The translations under genes were made by a program, and so were the position numbers. The notes under the pieces are model-generated. The model saw only the letters and a program-made list of their open reading frames with translations. It was not told where the DNA came from and did not search any database. Below, in pieces: positions 10,856-23,324 of a stretch of DNA of 64,000 nt. Every line of letters begins with the position of its first letter. Position 1 is the first letter of the stretch. This stretch comes from Macquaria australasica (taxonomy: Eukaryota > Chordata > Actinopteri > Centrarchiformes > Percichthyidae). The stretch covers positions 124,001-188,000 of the forward strand of contig SEMN01000611.1 of assembly GCA_005408345.1 (NCBI GenBank), given 5' to 3'.

Positions 10856-12304
10856 CACTAAGGTTTCATGGATACTAAGATATTTTTTGCATTAAAGCTG
10901 CAATATCATAGAAGTAATCGTTTGTGACACAGTCATTTTTGACTATTTTGTTTGACAAAACCATTTAAATCCAAGGTCCTCTTGCTAGCTTTTTCCAGAG
11001 CTTTCAACCTCATCACATGGCCATGGTCTTCATCAACACATGGAGATCGCTCAGTTGTCATGGAGATGGGTCAGCTGACATGAGAGCTTGGTAGCTGTTA
11101 CAGTATGACTTCATCATCAAACTCCATCCGGCAATGAAGACTGTGTGATACAGCTAAAAGCTCCCTCCAAAAAGAAGTGGGTCTTGAGTTGTGATTGTGT
11201 TGTCAAACTACTTCCATTGCTGCTTCCCATTAACAGTTTCACTGACTGATTGTAAAACAAATATGTTTTTAAATTGAATTATGCAAAACCACCTCTGACA
11301 TTAAACTCATATCCACTGTTTGATAAAAGCCCAATATTGGCCCCATATATCAGTCTAACCCTCATACCCACACACACACACATGGTCCTGTCCCCTCTGG
11401 TGTGTTGTGGTCACACAGTGTGTGTGAACCTTAGTGTGGGTCTCGTATTCCAGTATGCAGCAGCAGGCGAGCAGCGTTCCCACTCCTCCTCCAGAGGATT
11501 ACTGCTGTTGAAAGAACCTCTTTGTCCCCGCGGGGCTGGAATGCCTGTCCCGCTCCACGTCTTTGGGAAACACAGAGCCAAAAGTCAACGGAACCACTGA
11601 GCAATGGAACACCACTGGAATGCCACATTCCCAGTCACCCACTCCCACTGGTTTGCTTAAGGTGGAAGTAACATGTGACATTCACACTTATTGGTGTATT
11701 CCAGGTGTCCAGGTAAAGCCTGGGTTTTGGTTTACAACTTGCTGACAATGAACTGCTGAAATATTAAAGCTACATTAATCAGTTTTTTGGCCACTTGGGG
11801 GACTCCACAACAATTTGGATATGTTAACTAGCTAACATATTAGCAAAAGGTTGTCTGTTTACACATCTAGCAGACATGGTGCAACATTAGCATTAATTTG
11901 AAAAGTCTATCTCTGGTCCAATATTCACTCCCCTTTTAGCTGTTTTGGTCTCCACCTACTTCTATGAGAATTTACTTTTTATCTTGATTTTTGCTCTATG
12001 TTCACCAGCTCATCGCTAACTTTGTTTTTCAGCTGTTTGGTACTGGGCAAGGAGTGTACAGTCAGTTTATCAGAGCTTTTTCGCTGGAAAGCGCTGCTTG
12101 CTGCTGCTGGAAATTATGCTGATGAGAGCGGTGAGAGTGAACCAAAACAGCTGTGTTGCAGGTCATAAAACCAAAACAATGAGCTGAAAGATACTAAATT
12201 ACTCCGTAGAGTTGAAGGGAATTGCAGAGTCAGGTGATCATTTTCTGTGAGTTCATCACTATGAGCTTCCCCTGTCACATTACACATAGTCATGTCATTG
12301 ATTT

Positions 12305-12755
12305 TGTCATGGTGAGCCATTTAGGCAACAGGGAGAGGACCCAAATGCAGACAGGCTGGGAGGCTGAATAAGTCCAAAGATTTATTTAACTACGAAACAA
12401 ACTTACAAAACACAGGAACTGACACGCAGAGAACGCAGAGAACGCAGAGAACGCAGAGAACGCAGAGAACGCAGAGATCACCAAGAACATCGAGAACAAC
12501 AGCAACATAAACCACATCAATAACACGACAAAGAACAAAGGGAGAGGACCGGTGTATATATATATAGGGAGGAGTTAATGAGGCAAACAGAAACAGGTGA
12601 GAACAAGACACAGGTGAACCTAATCAAACTGGAGGGAAAAACAAAGACAGGAAACACCAAGGCACACAAGGAAACACGAACAGGGATTTCAAAATAAAAC
12701 AGGAAACAAGACCAAAATACTGAGTCCAAACAAGAGTCCTTCATGGACCATGACA
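12305..12755 (-). mobile_element. Solo LTR, family L, copy 2
   Basis: A 451-bp element begins TGTCATGG and ends CCATGACA. The flanking 5-bp duplication is GATTT/GATTG (12300-12304 and 12756-12760, one mismatch). It shares with copy 1 the blocks GGACCCAAA(T/C)GCAGAC and GGTGAACCTAATCAAACTGG. On the minus strand a TATATATATA box (near 12556-12565) precedes an AATAAA (near 12383-12389), as expected for an LTR transcribed leftwards. It differs from copy 1 by a 9-bp tandem repeat at 12424-12477. No internal retrotransposon genes are present. Confidence 0.8.
12424..12477. repeat. 9-bp tandem repeat inside the solo LTR
   Basis: Six near-identical copies of the unit ACGCAGAGA lie head to tail with no spacers. 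The related LTR at 6841-7244 lacks the expansion, so it arose in this copy or its subfamily. With no spacers it is not a CRISPR-like array. Confidence 0.9.
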
Positions 12756-15700
12756 GATTGTTCATATAAAAATATTGATTAGTGCAGCTTTAATGTCTTG
12801 TGGGAAAGAACTATTGACTTTGTATTTTAAGAGAGTTTGGAGAGGGGACTTTTTCAGTGGACTTCCATATAGTTTGACTTTACTTAGATGAAACATCTAA
12901 TGGCCATTGGCTTTAGAGTTCAACATGTTGATTTAGGGCTGCTGGGCCTAAATTCTCTAACTGTGGTGCAAATGCCAGTCAGTTTATAGATGACCAGCTT
13001 TCTGGGGCTAAGCAAAGTATTCATGCAAGGGTTCCTACTTCAACTGCTCTCTTCTGATAATATACAGTATACATGCTGTGACTAAGCTGGTCATGTTCCT
13101 CATCACCTTCATTCTTATCACTTTATTATTAGTACTTGGCTCTGAGCGTTTGTTGGCACGACAGCACACTCACCACCATTGTTAGTCTTGGACTCGAGCT
13201 TAGATTTGTTTCGGTAGATTGAGAAGCTTCAGTGGAATTAAGGGAACACACCTCTGGATATCTATGTTTTCAGTATGAAATGCTCACACATCTTAAGGGT
13301 TGAAGGATGGCTCTGAAAAGTTTGTAGCTTGCTCCTGCACAAAAGACAGCAGTTTGTTTTCAGTATGCAACCTTTGCAAGCAAGATGGATTTTCAGCTTA
13401 CTAGCAGCAACACAGCGTGTGGAAATATTGAGCTAATGTAATATAGCTGCAACCTGACTGGTGGCAATGAATCAAGTTCGTCATGATTTACTGTAACAAA
13501 CAGAGGTGTGCTTTTCAAAAAGTAAAAAAACGATATTTACAACTGTTTCCAGTCCTACTCTTGAGTAAACTCTGAGTCATCTCTGCCTGTGGCTCCAGTT
13601 GAGTGTCTTAGTCAAAGTTACCATTTTGCAGTGTTGGATAACAGTGGTTTGGATCCTGACAACAAGTATTCTTTCATGGAGGCTTTGAGGTATAATTTCT
13701 ACTGTCACTGGAAACAATAATCTGATAATGACAGGCTCTCTGATCCTCAGAACTGCTGCGCTGCAGTTTCACACATCTCTGCTGGCAATGATTTCACAGC
13801 TTTGATGATAAACACACACTACAGCATATAGTCAGTTGGGTTTTCATGTCGTGTCATTTGCTCTATTTACGTCGGTATTTATGTTGTAATCTGTATTCAT
13901 CTGTGGAAAGTCACCTGAGGCATCATGCTATCTTTCAGTCCTGTACAACCACAGATTTCTACTGTTAGACAGTAAAACACTTCTCCTGCTCAAGGGTGTC
14001 TCCATATTAGTCACTGAGGAAGGTCAGAGGTACAGTATATTCATTCACTTTCCTCACCTATCCTTTTTCCATTCGGTCCTGAGATTCAACAGCATTCCTC
14101 TCTTCTCCTGCCACTCTAGTGTGTACAGTATGTTTGTGCATGTGTAGAGTTATGCATGTGTGCTCATACCATTTTGTGTCTGTGCAAGACACAGACACGG
14201 GGCAGATGGTGTGTTTGGCTGCCAGCTGATAATGGCGTCTCTCCAATGTTGCATGCCAGAATAATGAATCTGTGTTTACTCATGCTATCAGGCTACGAGG
14301 GATACACTGGTATCTCACTGCGCATAGATTTGCATTTTAATGTGTGGTGGTTAGGCTTATTCTTATCTGTGGAAAAATACTATACTGTGTAGACGTAATC
14401 ATTCAGAACAAAATGTGATTTATCATTCAAACCAATAAATTTAAATGACAATTCTTTGGTGAAAAGTTGTAAACGTGGCTTCATAACGTGTCTGTTTCAA
14501 GCATTTATTTTGAACCCCGGAGCATTTTTCTGTTTTGCACAGTTTTGATGTCAGCACATTATTCTTTGGATGGAACAAGACCATGATGACAGGCTGGTTT
14601 ATCAGTGCGCTTCCAAACCAAATCTCATTTAAAAACAGGGCATATCCCAAAAGAAATCCTTTCCTGCACCAAATATCTGATGTATAATACATCATACAAG
14701 TATCAAACTGATACAAATGACTGTTTTGTGAAGATAAAAGCAGAAGTATAATTCTGATCATCAGCTGGAGGGTATTTGTATCCATCTTTTCCCCTACGCT
14801 ACCAGTTCCACCACGTGCTGTAATCAGAACTCAAATAGTAAAACTAAAATGCAGAAGTCTGAGCAGATGTGATAATAACATACATCAGCAGTGTTCATAG
14901 TTGAGGTCAGTCCTGTCCCACAGCAGAGGCTAACCCTGACCTTGGCCTGTGTCACTAACAGGAAATGGTCCCTGGCTCGGCTGGCTGTACAGGAAGTCTA
15001 CATATAGTGACACTTCAGACTGCTGCATGAAGCCTCTCTGTATGTCATCTTCCTCTATCTGTCACACACTTCTTCCTGTTGCTCCCAAACTCTTTTTCTG
15101 TCTTTCTTTGAGTCTGGGCATGTGCCCGAGTGCAAATGTATTGCTTAAAGACAAAGGTTTGAGAGGAGATATTCCCATATCATGTTGTAATCTACATAAT
15201 TGCAAATATGCAAATAGTTCAAAGGCTTTTTTCTAGCTTAGAGTAACTGGTCAGTTTGTTTGTCCTGAAACCAATCTTGATTCATTTAACTCTTCTTTTA
15301 TTCTGACATGAATCTTGACATGAATCATGTAAGTTACTGACATTAAATAGAACCAGTCTGATGCAAGTAAGATAACTATATCTTTTAAAGGAAAAAAAAC
15401 AAACACAAATGATTGTCTTATATAGCAGACTTTGTTCATTTTGGTTGTAACTTCACTCTTCACCTCATATTTCTCAATAATCACAAATTCTTCATTTTTT
15501 ACTTTTCTGACACATTATTTGATGGATGTGCAACAAGATAAGCTGTCAAAGCTCACAAAAGAGAAAGTTGATGCCATTGTTTTTGTAGCAGTTGTTTCTT
15601 GAAGCCGAGACACCACAACGAAGGACGCCACTAACCAGAGCTATTCAGGATCAGACCATAAAGCTTGTAAATGCTATGTTTAGGTTTGGATGCCACCACT

Positions 15701-16112
15701 GGAGTGAAGAGCATGGATGCCTATGCACTCTGCTACATATTATGTAGTAAGAAATAGTGGAGAAAAGCTGAAGGACATGATTTGTCATGTTTAAACTTCC
15801 ATAGATGGACTTCTTCCTCTGCCTCCCACCAAAAAGTAACTGCTCCAGGGTTCCCAATGACTTCCAAGACTTTTAGTCAGAATTCTTTACGTCTCTCAAA
15901 GTTCTTCCTTCCTGATTTTCCTTTGGACAAAGTTGTAAATTATATTCCATGACATCCCATGCCTGGATACACCTCTAAAACATTCCATGAAATTCCAGAA
16001 ATTCCTACACTAATGCTAAGTACGAGAGGTCATACAGGCCCTCTCAGGTCCAGCAAGATGGACCAACCAAAGAGAGACTGATTCTTAGAAACCTCCTGTG
16101 TCACCGGCAGAC

Positions 16113-16260
16113 ATTCACAGCAGACATTTTGACTTGTCACAGTAGGAAAAGAACAGGTTACTAATAAGAACCAGGACCCTGAAACTGAAGCAGCTAAATG
16201 GAATTCAGCCATCATTCATTTTATTATTTACACCTGTGCTTTTCCAACTGTGACATGTTG
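16113..16260 (-). mobile_element. MITE family E, copy 1
   Basis: It starts with the family terminal repeat TTCACAGCAGACATTTTGAC and ends in a diverged inverted end, TGCTTTTCCAACTGTGACA. Its interior (16174-16219) is the exact reverse complement of 18196-18241, so the two are copies of one element in opposite orientation. It has no coding capacity. Confidence 0.65.
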
Positions 16261-17258
16261 TGCTGTTTCGTATGTGTTTTCTTCTTGACTTGTGTGTATT
16301 TTAAAGATCCATCAAGGGATGGACATTACAAACTAGCTTATAGTTTTAAATGCTGTGGTATGTGGCAGAGGCTCATGCTATAAACCTATGTTCAATATAA
16401 TATGCTACATTCTGTCTAGCCATGCTCGGCAACATTTGCAAATGAACAAATGGCACACTTTGGGTGGAAGAGGCCCAATATGACCAAACTGTGAGTGTCT
16501 GAGGGTTTTGTAGAGGCTAGAAGATGAAGGCTGTCTGCTGGGTGTTGTCAGACTGTGGTTTCATACATATATGTTGTGTGTGTGTGAGCTGTTCTGCCTC
16601 CTCCTCACTGCCATAAATTCACTTTCAGCTCTGAGCTGAATGTCTGCCTGGCTGTGTGTTCCATAAAAGCAGACTTGTACAATTTATGTTGTGGTTTCCA
16701 GATGTTTAACTATCTTGTAATTTTTGTTATGATGTTATATCTAAATCAGTTACCTCATCTCATCCTATTAGTTCACAACACTCAGCTGAGCCATGTAAAT
16801 TCAGCTGAAAGAGCCACTTATCTCGGAGAATCTTACAGCTGGAACAGGGTGATTTAAAAACACTTAGCTTTGTATGTTGCGCCATCACCAGCGGCACCAC
16901 AATTTAGACTATTTACCTCTTATGATTTGCAGCATATGGTCTTGCATGTTGTCTTGCCTGTCCACCCTTCTTCCCACGGCACAAATTTACTGCATTTCTG
17001 TGGTTTGTTTCTAAAAACAGAATGTGTCATTTGGCTTTGACCGCATCCATCAGAGAAAAACAAAGGAACATTGCAGACTGCCTGAAATGCCAAAAATCTA
17101 TGCCAGCGATGACCACAAGAGGAACCTGACACTTGTCTCTGATTCAATATCACTGCTGCAGCAATAAGACTAAGGCTGTGCAGTTTTCACGTTTACCTGA
17201 ATTGTAGCTTTAGATCCACCACTGCAATCAAACCTGCCCTTCATATTGTTTGTATTGT

Positions 17259-17261
17259 CTA

Positions 17262-17309
<48 letters not shown>
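17259..17309. repeat. (CT)n/(GT)n compound microsatellite
   Basis: A CT run with one TTT interruption passes directly into GT repeats. A GA tract follows about 90 bp later (17396-17415), so the region has local inverted-repeat potential. Confidence 0.9.
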
Positions 17310-18183
17310 CGTAAAAAGAAACCTCAAGGTCAGAGAGAATGCAGACAGAGACAGAAAGAGGCCACGGAAATGATAAGGAAATGGAAGACTTATGAAGAGA
17401 GAGAGAGAGAGAGAGACTAATGAAGTCAGATAGAGAGACAGAGAGAAATGGGATGGAAAGAAAGACGTCCCTGCAGAGGGAGGATTATCCAACAGACTCC
17501 ATTATCAGAACTCAGGAGAGTGGAGCAGAGCTGTGTGGTGGCAGCTGGCTGGACAAGATAGAACCAAGACAGAAAGTATCAGCTCTTCCACTGCGTGCTG
17601 TCTGTCCTAATATTCCTCCTCCATCCTCCATCACCCTGCTATCTCCTCTCTCCTTCCTTCTGCTCTCAGCTGACTAATGTAGTCACTAACACTCATCTCT
17701 GTCGTCCTCTGTCTGATTGTCTTCTGTGTCTCCGTCAGTTGGATCTGCCTCTGCCTTGACACTTAAAGACAGACTGCGTGCATGTGAGTTTTTAGGTGAT
17801 GATTGGTGCTCTGGCAACCATGTTGGAGGCCCTCGGCTCATGGCAATGAGGCTGACAACGGATCACTGCATTAATCAACATTCCTTTTTCCTCTGCAGTA
17901 TTGTTTAGTTTTGACCGGTATCCCTTGGTTAGCCTTTCCAGTGGTTCTTTAGCTTGCTACATGTTGGCTAACAATCAACATCGTTTAGTAATATGTCTAA
18001 TTTTACACCATATGGTACATAGTTTGGCTAGAAGGTTACAGATAACATTAGTATCAGTTGCTTTACTACAGTTAAGATCTATTTCAATGTCATTATTGTG
18101 AATCTTGTGTCAGTTTTGAATGTTACTATAACTGTAGAGGCATTAATGTCTGAGCTATAGCCTACACTGTATATGGCCTAGCC

Positions 18184-18358
18184 CCTTTTCACAGAATGAA
18201 TGATGGCTGAATTCCATTTAGCTGCTTCAGTTTCAGGGTCCAGGTATTGTGCATGCTGGCCTGCTGTCACACTGTCGTGGCTTACTGGGACACTGGGAAC
18301 AGAACAGAGCCCTGTGCTTTTCCTACTATGACAAGTCGAAATGTCTCCTATGAAAAAG
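18184..18358 (+). mobile_element. MITE family E, copy 2 (left end truncated)
   Basis: The left end keeps only CCCTTTTCACAG before interior sequence. The right end, TGACAAGTCGAAATGTCTCC, matches the inverted terminal repeat of the intact copy at 25781-26030. The interior block CATGGCTTACTGGGACACTT of the intact copy is recognisable here as CGTGGCTTACTGGGACACTG. Confidence 0.65.
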
Positions 18359-19502
18359 TCCTATTAGCTTAGAAAATACTAATGTTCTGTTGTCTTTTAC
18401 ATGTAAGTTTGAGCTGATATGTCACACATAGCTACACTGCCTGGGTGATATCACTCCCGGGTGCCAGCTGATGGCCGATAGCCATAGAACCACTACAAAC
18501 AAAGCAAAAGAAAAGACAAATAATGCCAACAGGAATGCAATAGCAGTGCCTTGTTAAATAAGCGCTTACTGGTTTGTCATGGCTATATGGCTGATAAACA
18601 TGAGACTGTTAGCTGCTAACCAGGATGCTAATGGCAGCATTTGCAGAGTTTATATGTTTGATTTGCTTGGACTGGCACATTCAAACCACATAATAGCAAT
18701 GTTTTGTTAGTATAGTTGCTCTGAAGATTGGATTACAACAGCCACATTTCACCATAGAAGTGTTTTTTTTATCCATAAACACTGGCATATCATTGACATT
18801 GCCATGAGATATGTTATCGTCCACTGCTATCAAGCAAACAGGACAGTTGACAGATGTCTTAGTTATCTGACTGTGCCCTCGCTCGGGGACAAAACCTCAC
18901 AGCACAGTGGGAATCCTGATGTCAGATTATACAAACATATAGACTACAGACTGAATTTACTTGTGTTACAGGCCACAGAGCTCATTGTTGTTGGAACAGA
19001 GCTTCTTAAAGGTTAAAGACTAGACGCTTATTTGATATTTCAGGTATCTCTGACTTTACAAGTGGTGTTGTATAGTTTGCCATTATTTGCACACAGACCC
19101 TTGTCCGGTAGACCTCTATAAAGCAGCCAGGTGTGTTTGCAAGGAAGTTTATGACACACCTCAATGCCTCCCCCATTCATTTACACTCTCATCGCTGTTC
19201 TCAGCATTTCAGCATTTTTCTGCTGTGATCATAAAGCGTCTCATCGACACAGCATCTTGCCTGTGGCTACAGACTGCATCTATTCTCAGGCCAAATCATT
19301 TGAACACATGACCAAACCTGCAAACATCTAACAGGCTGCTAGGAGTGTTGGTTATATCACATGGAACACAGATCTTTGCAGCTTTAGGGCATAACTTTGT
19401 TCTTTAACTTCAAACAGTGACCTCTGACCTGTCAGACAGAAAGGCTATTGGTCTTGGGTGCATTTTGAACCTTAATGTGACCACATGCTGTTGTAGCATG
19501 TA

Positions 19503-19562
19503 AGTACATTTTATTTATACAGCACTTTTCAAAACAGTAGTCACAAAGTACTTGACGTAAGG
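19503..19562 (+). repeat. Teleost dispersed repeat fragment (family H)
   Basis: It reads ACATTTTATTTATACAGCAC then CTTTTCAAAACAG and CACAAAGTACTTGACG. This resembles a widespread fish sequence of the pattern TTTATATAGC...CACAAAGTGCTTTACA. Related fragments are at 37992-38080 and about 63487-63540. I do not know which element it derives from. Confidence 0.45.
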
Positions 19563-20269
19563 GAGACAAGAAAAAGCAATGCTGTAGTATCTTCTTAAAA
19601 ATATATCAAATAAAATATAAAGGTATAGTGCAAAATTGTGAGAAACAAATGCAAGTATGTGATTCTATATGCTATTCTAATGCACTATGTATAGATTTTA
19701 CAAAAAAAGAATTGTAGTTTTGTGAAATGTTCGTGTGTGGACTGGGCAAAGACACATTTTGTACAATCACTGGATAATGGTATAGAGTAAGAATAGAACA
19801 ATTGTGCCTTTATATTGCTAAAAGCAGGTTAAATAACTATGAGTGGCACCGTAGCTGTGCAGTGACCAGTGAACAACAAGCCTTTTCTGAGCAATATGCA
19901 AACATATACTACAAATTAGGCTGGCAGACAAGGAATGGTGGGTGCAGGCTCTCCTCAGATGAGTATGAAATGACCCATCCTTTTCTCTGTTTTCACACTC
20001 CTGATTATCTCCACATTCTCAGAGAAGGCCCCTAGCCTGTTTAAATGACCGGTTCATTTGTCCCAGAGGAGAGACTGCTGCTGGATGAGAGGCTGGACAG
20101 CCTGGCAGACCTCCTCTGCACAGACCCACAGACACACTTCACTCACCAGCACCCCCCTTTTCTTGTTCTTTTTCCTTTTGTTCTACTGTAAAACCAGGCT
20201 ATTGTAAAGTAAAGACTGCATTTAATGAGGCTTTACTGTGTTTTCATTATAAGCATTTGATAACTCTGA

Positions 20270-20640
20270 CTGGTTGCCATGGATGTCAAATACTTACCCA
20301 CTGGTAAACCAACTTCACACACCCTTTTAGGTTGACATACTGTAAGTATTTGCCCCATTAGCAGCAGGGCCCAAGGTTGATGATGTCGATGCCTAACCCC
20401 AAATGATTTTGGTGAATCCCCTGAGCTTTCAACTATTACTACAGCCACTGTCAGGGCAAAATGTCTCCTTTTCATCCACCCTTTAGCCCACATCTGAAGA
20501 GCTATTTGCTGTGGATATTCATGCTCCCCGGAGGATTCATCTTTTTCATTTTGGTCACGCCATGAGCTTTTGTCTAATACCACCATCAAGATAAAATGTC
20601 TAATTTGCATACAAGATGTTTCACAATCTAGAAACATTAC
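20270..20640 (-). repeat. Teleost dispersed repeat with internal sub-repeats (family G)
   Basis: Two related segments occur in order. Each runs TTTTGGTGA/CACG-CC-TGAGCTTT followed by a TAATACCACCATCA- or ACTACAGCCACTGTCA-like run and AAAATGTCT (about 20406-20463 and 20548-20600). The stretch GATATTCATGCTCCCCGGAG also matches a very common fish repeat known to me by pattern. The 134-codon minus-strand open frame here is a by-product of the repeat. Exact ends are uncertain. Confidence 0.5.
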
Positions 20641-22921
20641 TACACAATTTGCTCATTCCTGCTCTCAAGAAGATAAACCATTTAATTTGAATTACTCCAT
20701 GGTCTTTCCACTGACAGGGCAAACTTTCTACCTTTAGTCCCACTACTGGCAAGGTTCAAAGAACTGAAAATCACAGTATATAAAATTTTACTGATATACA
20801 GTATATTGTGATAGTAACTTTTTGGGGAAATTCCACTTAAGATCTTTTATTTGCACCAGATACTAAAACATAATGCATTAATGGATAAAAAAAAGAGGTT
20901 GTGCTGGTAAGATTAAAAATGTTTGTTTATTAGGACATCTGACCAAAATTGAGAAACTGTTTTCATTTCTATTTATTGGTTAACTGAAACAGATAAGCCT
21001 TTGCATTTCATTTCACCTTTCTTTTCTCTTTTTATGATCTACATCATTCATCCCATCTACATTTTTATTCACCAGTTAGTTGGCAGGCTGTCTAGCTTCC
21101 CTCTCTGCTTCGACATTTTTGCATTCCAACTAAATGGTGAGCCTCCCTCCCTCCCTCCCTCGCTTTCATAACCCCATCAACAACAAAAAAAGAACACAAA
21201 AAAAGATTCCCTCATGTTAGAGGAGAGATCCATGCCTGCTCCACAGAAAACAATGGCAGCCTTTCTGCCCTGGCATGAGAGAGAGAGAGGGAGGGAAAGG
21301 AAGGAAGGGGAAAAAAAGAAAGAAAGAAACAGAGAGATTGAGAGTTCTTTGTTTCCAGTGAGAGTTTCTGGATCTGAGAGAAAGAAAAGCTGCTGATGTC
21401 CACCCCCAGACTGAGAGAAATGGGCTTTGATGTGGTGGGAGCAGACACCCAAACTCTTCAGTTCTACTTTAGAAATTAAATTTAACAGCAAAGTCATATC
21501 TCTTGCCAAAATATTAAGATAAAATATAAATGGCAATAACTTATTCTATTTAGCCTTTCCTCACTGTGGTATTTTGCTCTCTGCATGCTAGCTAACTAGT
21601 TTATCTGCAGTACCTGATCTGCTAACATTCACATTTTCAAAAGCAAGACTGCTGCTGTGTTTTGCTTTTGAAAGCTGACAGTGGGTTACTAAAAGGAATT
21701 TCAAAATGCATTCTGCCAACATTCAAAAATATATTAGACGTAACATAATGTGTCTTAAGAAGTCTTGGGAAGAACGCCACAGCTGAATGACATGACTTTG
21801 GCAGAAGTTGAAACTTAACAGAACTTGGAAGTTTAAGGCCTGGTTTACACCTTGATGGGATATACTTGTTTTTAATATCAATCCCCATCTATCCATCGCG
21901 TTTTATACCATCTTATACACTTACTAACATTTAGTAAGGTAGTAAATTATTATACATAAAAATAAATAAATTTAAGTATTACCTAAAGTAGCATCCACAA
22001 TAGTCTTACTGGACATTGATGTGTGGCTGCTGGTCCCAGTTAAATTGCTGAGTGGCAGAACTTCAACTTTCAACATCATATGCACTATTACTTTTTATTA
22101 TTTTTTCAATATCATGTGCACTATTACTTTTCTATTTTAGTATTTTACTTTTGTTGTTATTCTATTAGGCACTGGTGTTAGTATTTACTCCTTATACACA
22201 TTACATTTATTTCTCTACTGTCTCTGGCACAAGAATTTCTTCTCTTCTCTCTTATCTTAACTTCCCGGAGGTCAAGTGCAAACAACAAATCTGACACCAA
22301 CTAAGACTTTAGGCAGCTCAACTTGCAGTTATAGTCTTGAAGTTGCTGCTCACTTATCTGAACTGCTGCCTGAAAACACAGAGCACATGTAGTCATTAAT
22401 ACATATTTGAAAAAATCTATTTCAAGAAGTCAAATTGCTAGAATGTTCTGTATATGAACTGCTAAAATGACATGAGAATATGCATCTATCAACATTTTTT
22501 GGAAGTGAAATGTTTAAGCTGCAGTAATAGTGTGATGATGCAGTTTTCCTGTTATGATGTGACACTTGTATGTCAACATAATATATTGTTGTATAAAATT
22601 GTATGATTGATGGTGTAATGCATCAGGAAGCTCCTCATCTTTTCAGCTATTCTTGTCTTTCTTCTGGAAATGAACAAATCAACATGGAAAACATAGTACA
22701 GGTGTCTTCCTGATGAAAAGCTGCTGTATTATACTATCCATGGTTTATTACCAGTTGCTTGTTCAGTCAGGCATTGTGGTACATTTGCATTGTGCATGAT
22801 TACAGAGCTCCTCCTTCCTCCTTCAACATGTTTACCTCTGTACCTCTATTTTTTTCTTTACTTTTATCAAATCATTTCAGTCATCACTCTCTCTTCTTTT
22901 TTTCTTCTCTCTTTTGATCAC

Positions 22922-22926
<5 letters not shown>

Positions 22927-22998
<72 letters not shown>
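22927..22998. repeat. (CA)36 microsatellite
   Basis: An uninterrupted run of about 36 CA dinucleotides, the longest in the window. It ends about 40 bp before the candidate start-codon exon and is likely polymorphic in length. Confidence 0.98.
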
Positions 22999-23001
<3 letters not shown>

Positions 23002-23039
23002 TCTCTGCTATCTGGGACTTTGGTGCTGTTGCCAGTCAG

Positions 23040-23324
23040 GAATGTAGGTCTTAGTTTAGTGGAGCAAGCAGCAACAGGTCCACCTCCTGAATGGGAGTTT
23101 TTGGAGGATACTGCACCAGTAGCTTTAGACAAAGGACTGCGATTAAGACAAAGAGACAATCTGTGTTTCATGGAAAGAAGCGGCGTTGAAGAAATTGTGT
23201 TGAATTCACTCTGCAGTCTTAGAGGTGTCCGGCTCAGTCAAGTTCACACTGATAGGACTGAGTCAGTAGCCAGGAGCAGCTCTGTGCCATGGAGGCTATG
23301 CATTTGGTGGACAAGTGGAGAAAG
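23040..23324 (+). CDS. phldb1: Candidate start-codon exon of phldb1 (coding part 23289-23324)
   Basis: An ATG at 23289 in an ideal Kozak context, GTGCCATGG, opens a 12-codon frame (MEAMHLVDKWRK). It runs to the donor GAGAAAG|GTAATT at 23325. Joined to the exon at 24397 the frame continues for 14 more codons (DLHVSQGAVDSSVD) into the conserved start MDRLNRN. An in-frame TGA at 23259-23261 makes 23289 the first possible start. The upstream boundary is uncertain: GCCAGTCAG before 23040 is a possible but weak acceptor, and the exon could instead be a first exon. An overlapping upstream ATG (23170) is described under findings. Open frame, Kozak context and frame-compatible donor are seen; use of the exon is inferred. 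Confidence 0.5.

Larger units (their letters stand above)
11763..12793 (-). repeat. Repeat family A, copy 4, interrupted by a solo LTR
   Basis: In reverse orientation: the left end ATTAAAGCTACATTAATCAG and the right end ATTAGTGCAGCTTTAAT are the two inverted ends. Shared blocks include GCCACTTGGGGG and CATAAAACCAAAACAATGAG. A solo LTR (12305-12755) sits near the right end. Removing it restores the family A order CATAGTCAT...AAAAATATTGATTAGTGCAG. Confidence 0.75.
9251..23039 (+). other. Probable second 5' UTR intron
   Basis: About 13.8 kb without a supportable gene. It carries family A copies at 9540-9846 and 11763-12793, a hAT-type MITE at 10082-10855 and a nested solo LTR at 12305-12755. 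It also has family E MITEs at 16113-16260 and 18184-18358, a teleost repeat at 20270-20640, CT/GA tracts near 17259-17415 and a long CA run at 22927-22998. The rest is AT-rich unique sequence. No conserved exon was recognised on either strand. Confidence 0.45.

Noticed and set aside
12424..12477. CRISPR-like array
   Set aside because: The units are 9 bp with no spacers, inside a vertebrate LTR. It is a simple tandem repeat.
14176..14198. Perfect hairpin (9-bp stem GTGTCTGTG, 5-nt loop) as a possible small RNA
   Set aside because: The stem is far too short for a microRNA precursor and has no extended pairing. Such hairpins are expected by chance in GT/CA-rich DNA.
20233..20637. 134-codon minus-strand open frame
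   Set aside because: It lies in a dispersed repeat with internal sub-repeats, and the protein repeats are a consequence of the DNA repeats.
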